Source: Pseudomonadota bacterium (GTDB taxonomy: Bacteria; Pseudomonadota; Gammaproteobacteria; Steroidobacterales; Steroidobacteraceae). From it: a DNA stretch of 5,115 nt. The DNA is taken from NCBI GenBank assembly GCA_021808195.1, contig JAKBCE010000179.1, forward strand, positions 1 through 5,115, given 5' to 3'. This document shows positions 1-5,115 of this stretch, piece after piece (positions within the stretch are counted from its first letter, which is position 1; each line of letters opens with the position of its first letter). A program made the translations under genes and the position numbers. The notes under the pieces are model-generated. The model saw only the letters and a list, made by a program, of their open reading frames with translations. It did not search any database and was not told the origin of the DNA.

Positions 1-405
1 CATCCGGTGCGCACTCTCACCGTCGAGGTCTTCCCCGCCCGTCGCGCCACGCACTTTGACTACTACGACGACAACGGCGAGACCTATGCCTACCAGCACG
101 GGCAGTACTTCCTGCAGCGCATCCAGATCGAGCGCCGCGCCGCCACCGTGCAGCTGACGCTCGGCGCCGTACGCGGCCACTACACACCCGCGCTGCGTCG
201 CTATCTGTTCGTGCTGCACCGGGTGAAGGGTCGCTCGGTCGAGATCGACGGCCACGCCTTGCAGCGGGCGGCCAGTCTCGCCGCGCTCAACGGCTGCAGT
301 TCGGCCTGCTGGGCGAGTGGCCGCAACGCTGCGGCTGCGCTCACCTACATCGCGCTGCCGGCCGGCAAATCATACCGTGTGCGCGTCGATACCTCAGCCC
401 GCTAG
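1..405 (+). CDS. GH31 family alpha-glucosidase, C-terminal end (5' truncated by window)
   Basis: The frame is open from the first base and ends at TAG 403-405, giving 134 residues of a longer protein. The GTG at position 7 is internal, not a start: the upstream codons (His-Pro) continue the same beta strand. The piece begins with a hydrophobic strand (TLTVEVFP, residues 5-12) followed by the acidic/aromatic motif FDYYDDNGETYAYQHG (residues 19-34). That motif is characteristic of the distal C-terminal beta-sandwich (DUF5110-like) of GH31 alpha-glucosidases and alpha-xylosidases. The rest is beta-rich and ends in a short basic tail. The GH31 catalytic barrel and any signal peptide lie outside the window, so substrate and location cannot be read directly. 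An exo-acting alpha-glucosidase that releases glucose from maltodextrins is inferred from the alpha-glucan genes downstream; alpha-xylosidase is the main alternative. Two cysteines (Cys-Ser-Ser-Ala-Cys near residues 99-103) could form a disulfide if the protein is exported. Confidence 0.82.
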   Translation, partial: HPVRTLTVEVFPARRATHFDYYDDNGETYAYQHGQYFLQRIQIERRAATVQLTLGAVRGHYTPALRRYLFVLHRVKGRSVEIDGHALQRAASLAALNGCSSACWASGRNAAAALTYIALPAGKSYRVRVDTSAR

Positions 406-480
406 CGGGAGGCGGTAATTGACCATATGAATCGTCCCGCGCGGCCGAATCGGGGGTCCGGTCAGGCGCGGGGGCAGGGA

Positions 481-490
481 AATCCGGATT
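481..490. promoter_or_regulatory. Perfect palindrome AATCCGGATT, possible operator
   Basis: The ten bases read identically on both strands. A second 6-bp palindrome (ACCGGT, 492-497) follows immediately. A symmetric site in the gap ahead of a catabolic operon is where a dimeric repressor, for example of the LacI type, could bind. The arms do not extend beyond 10 bp and no second copy was noticed in the gap. Short palindromes are common in GC-rich DNA, so this is only a candidate. Confidence 0.15.
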
Positions 491-569
491 CACCGGTAGT
501 GAGTCGCCGCAGAGCGGCACGTGCCCGACCATGACGACCGGGAGGGAGAGCCGACGGATGGCCAACGTC

Positions 570-579
570 GGGGGGGGGG
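570..579 (+). repeat. Homopolymer run of ten G
   Basis: Ten consecutive G residues lie about 100 bp upstream of the GH13 start, in non-coding sequence. Runs of this length are prone to slippage and to sequencing length errors. Its placement upstream of the operon would let length changes alter promoter or leader spacing, but no promoter could be defined around it, so an effect on expression is speculative. Confidence 0.7.
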
Positions 580-658
580 ATCGCAGCAGCATCTTCAACA
601 CGACCCTCGGGAGCCCCGCGTATCACGCCGCATTTTCGCTGCGTGAATGAGCGGCTGA

Positions 659-4979
<4,321 letters not shown>

Positions 4980-4983
<4 letters not shown>

Positions 4984-5115
4984 GCAGCAAGCCGGAGTTG
5001 TCGGTCCGGCAGATTCTCAACATGTCGGTCGGCTTTCTGGGCATCCAGTTCGCCTTCGGACTGCAGAATGCGAACGTCAGCCGCATCTTCCAGACGCTCG
5101 GGGCGCATCTGTCGC
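4980..5115 (+). CDS. MFS sugar transporter, N-terminal fragment (3' truncated by window)
   Basis: A GTG start overlaps the preceding TGA as GTGA and opens a frame running off the window end (45 whole codons plus one base). The peptide has a short polar start (MSSKPELSVRQ) and then a membrane segment beginning NMSVGFLGIQFAFGLQNAN, with SRIFQTLGAHLS after it. This first-helix pattern (GFLGIQF, LQ.AN.S.IF..LGA) matches MFS carriers of the maltose/sucrose type related to SLC45 and to the maltose carriers of Caulobacter and Xanthomonas loci, as I know them. Such proteins sit in the inner membrane and usually move disaccharides with protons. Maltose or short maltodextrin uptake is inferred from the operon; glucose is possible. 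It is too small in this short track of sequence to be listed by length-based ORF searches but is well supported by frame, ribosome site and motif. Confidence 0.83.

Noticed and set aside
7..405. Independent small gene starting at GTG 7
   Set aside because: The frame is open to the window edge and the content is the distal domain of a GH31 enzyme, so it is a truncated gene, not a small one.
398..409. CCCGCTAGCGGG palindrome over the GH31 stop codon as a terminator
   Set aside because: The stem would be only 4 bp around a CTAG loop and no T-run follows, so it does not qualify as an intrinsic terminator.
419..447. TTGACC as a -35 promoter element
   Set aside because: No -10-like hexamer lies at 16-18 bp spacing; the sequence there is GC-rich.

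Overview
The window is GC-rich and tightly packed, with all supported genes on the + strand. It looks like part of an alpha-glucan (starch, maltodextrin or cyclodextrin) utilisation locus of a Gram-negative bacterium. The evidence is a GH13 enzyme with a lipoprotein signal, a neighbouring enzyme with a Sec-type signal peptide, and a proton-coupled-type sugar transporter. A gammaproteobacterium of the Xanthomonadales/Rhodanobacter/Steroidobacter kind is my best guess, from gene content and style only; an alphaproteobacterium such as a caulobacterial or sphingomonad relative is not excluded.

Layout: (1) positions 1-405 hold the 3' end of a gene whose product ends in a GH31 alpha-glucosidase C-terminal beta domain. 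(2) Positions 406-679 are a non-coding gap with a run of ten G and a perfect 10-bp palindrome; I find no convincing promoter or terminator in it. (3) Positions 680-2743 (or 665-2743) encode a GH13 neopullulanase/cyclomaltodextrinase-type enzyme with a lipobox and all four catalytic sequence regions intact. (4) Positions 2740-4983 encode a secreted (alpha/alpha)6-barrel 'six-hairpin' glycosidase-like protein that I cannot place in a named GH family, with extra beta-rich C-terminal domains. (5) Positions 4980-5115 are the first 45 codons of an MFS sugar transporter, cut by the window end.

The last three genes overlap by four bases at each junction (ATGA, then GTGA), so they are very probably one translationally coupled operon. 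GH31 lies upstream, same strand, after a gap of about 260-275 bp, and could be in the same transcript or a separate one.

Inferred pathway: the lipoprotein amylase cuts alpha-glucans or cyclodextrins at the outer membrane; the six-hairpin enzyme and the GH31 alpha-glucosidase trim the products in the periplasm; the MFS carrier brings maltose or glucose across the inner membrane. No TonB-dependent receptor or regulator is visible in the window. The least understood part is the six-hairpin protein, and it is the best candidate for something new.
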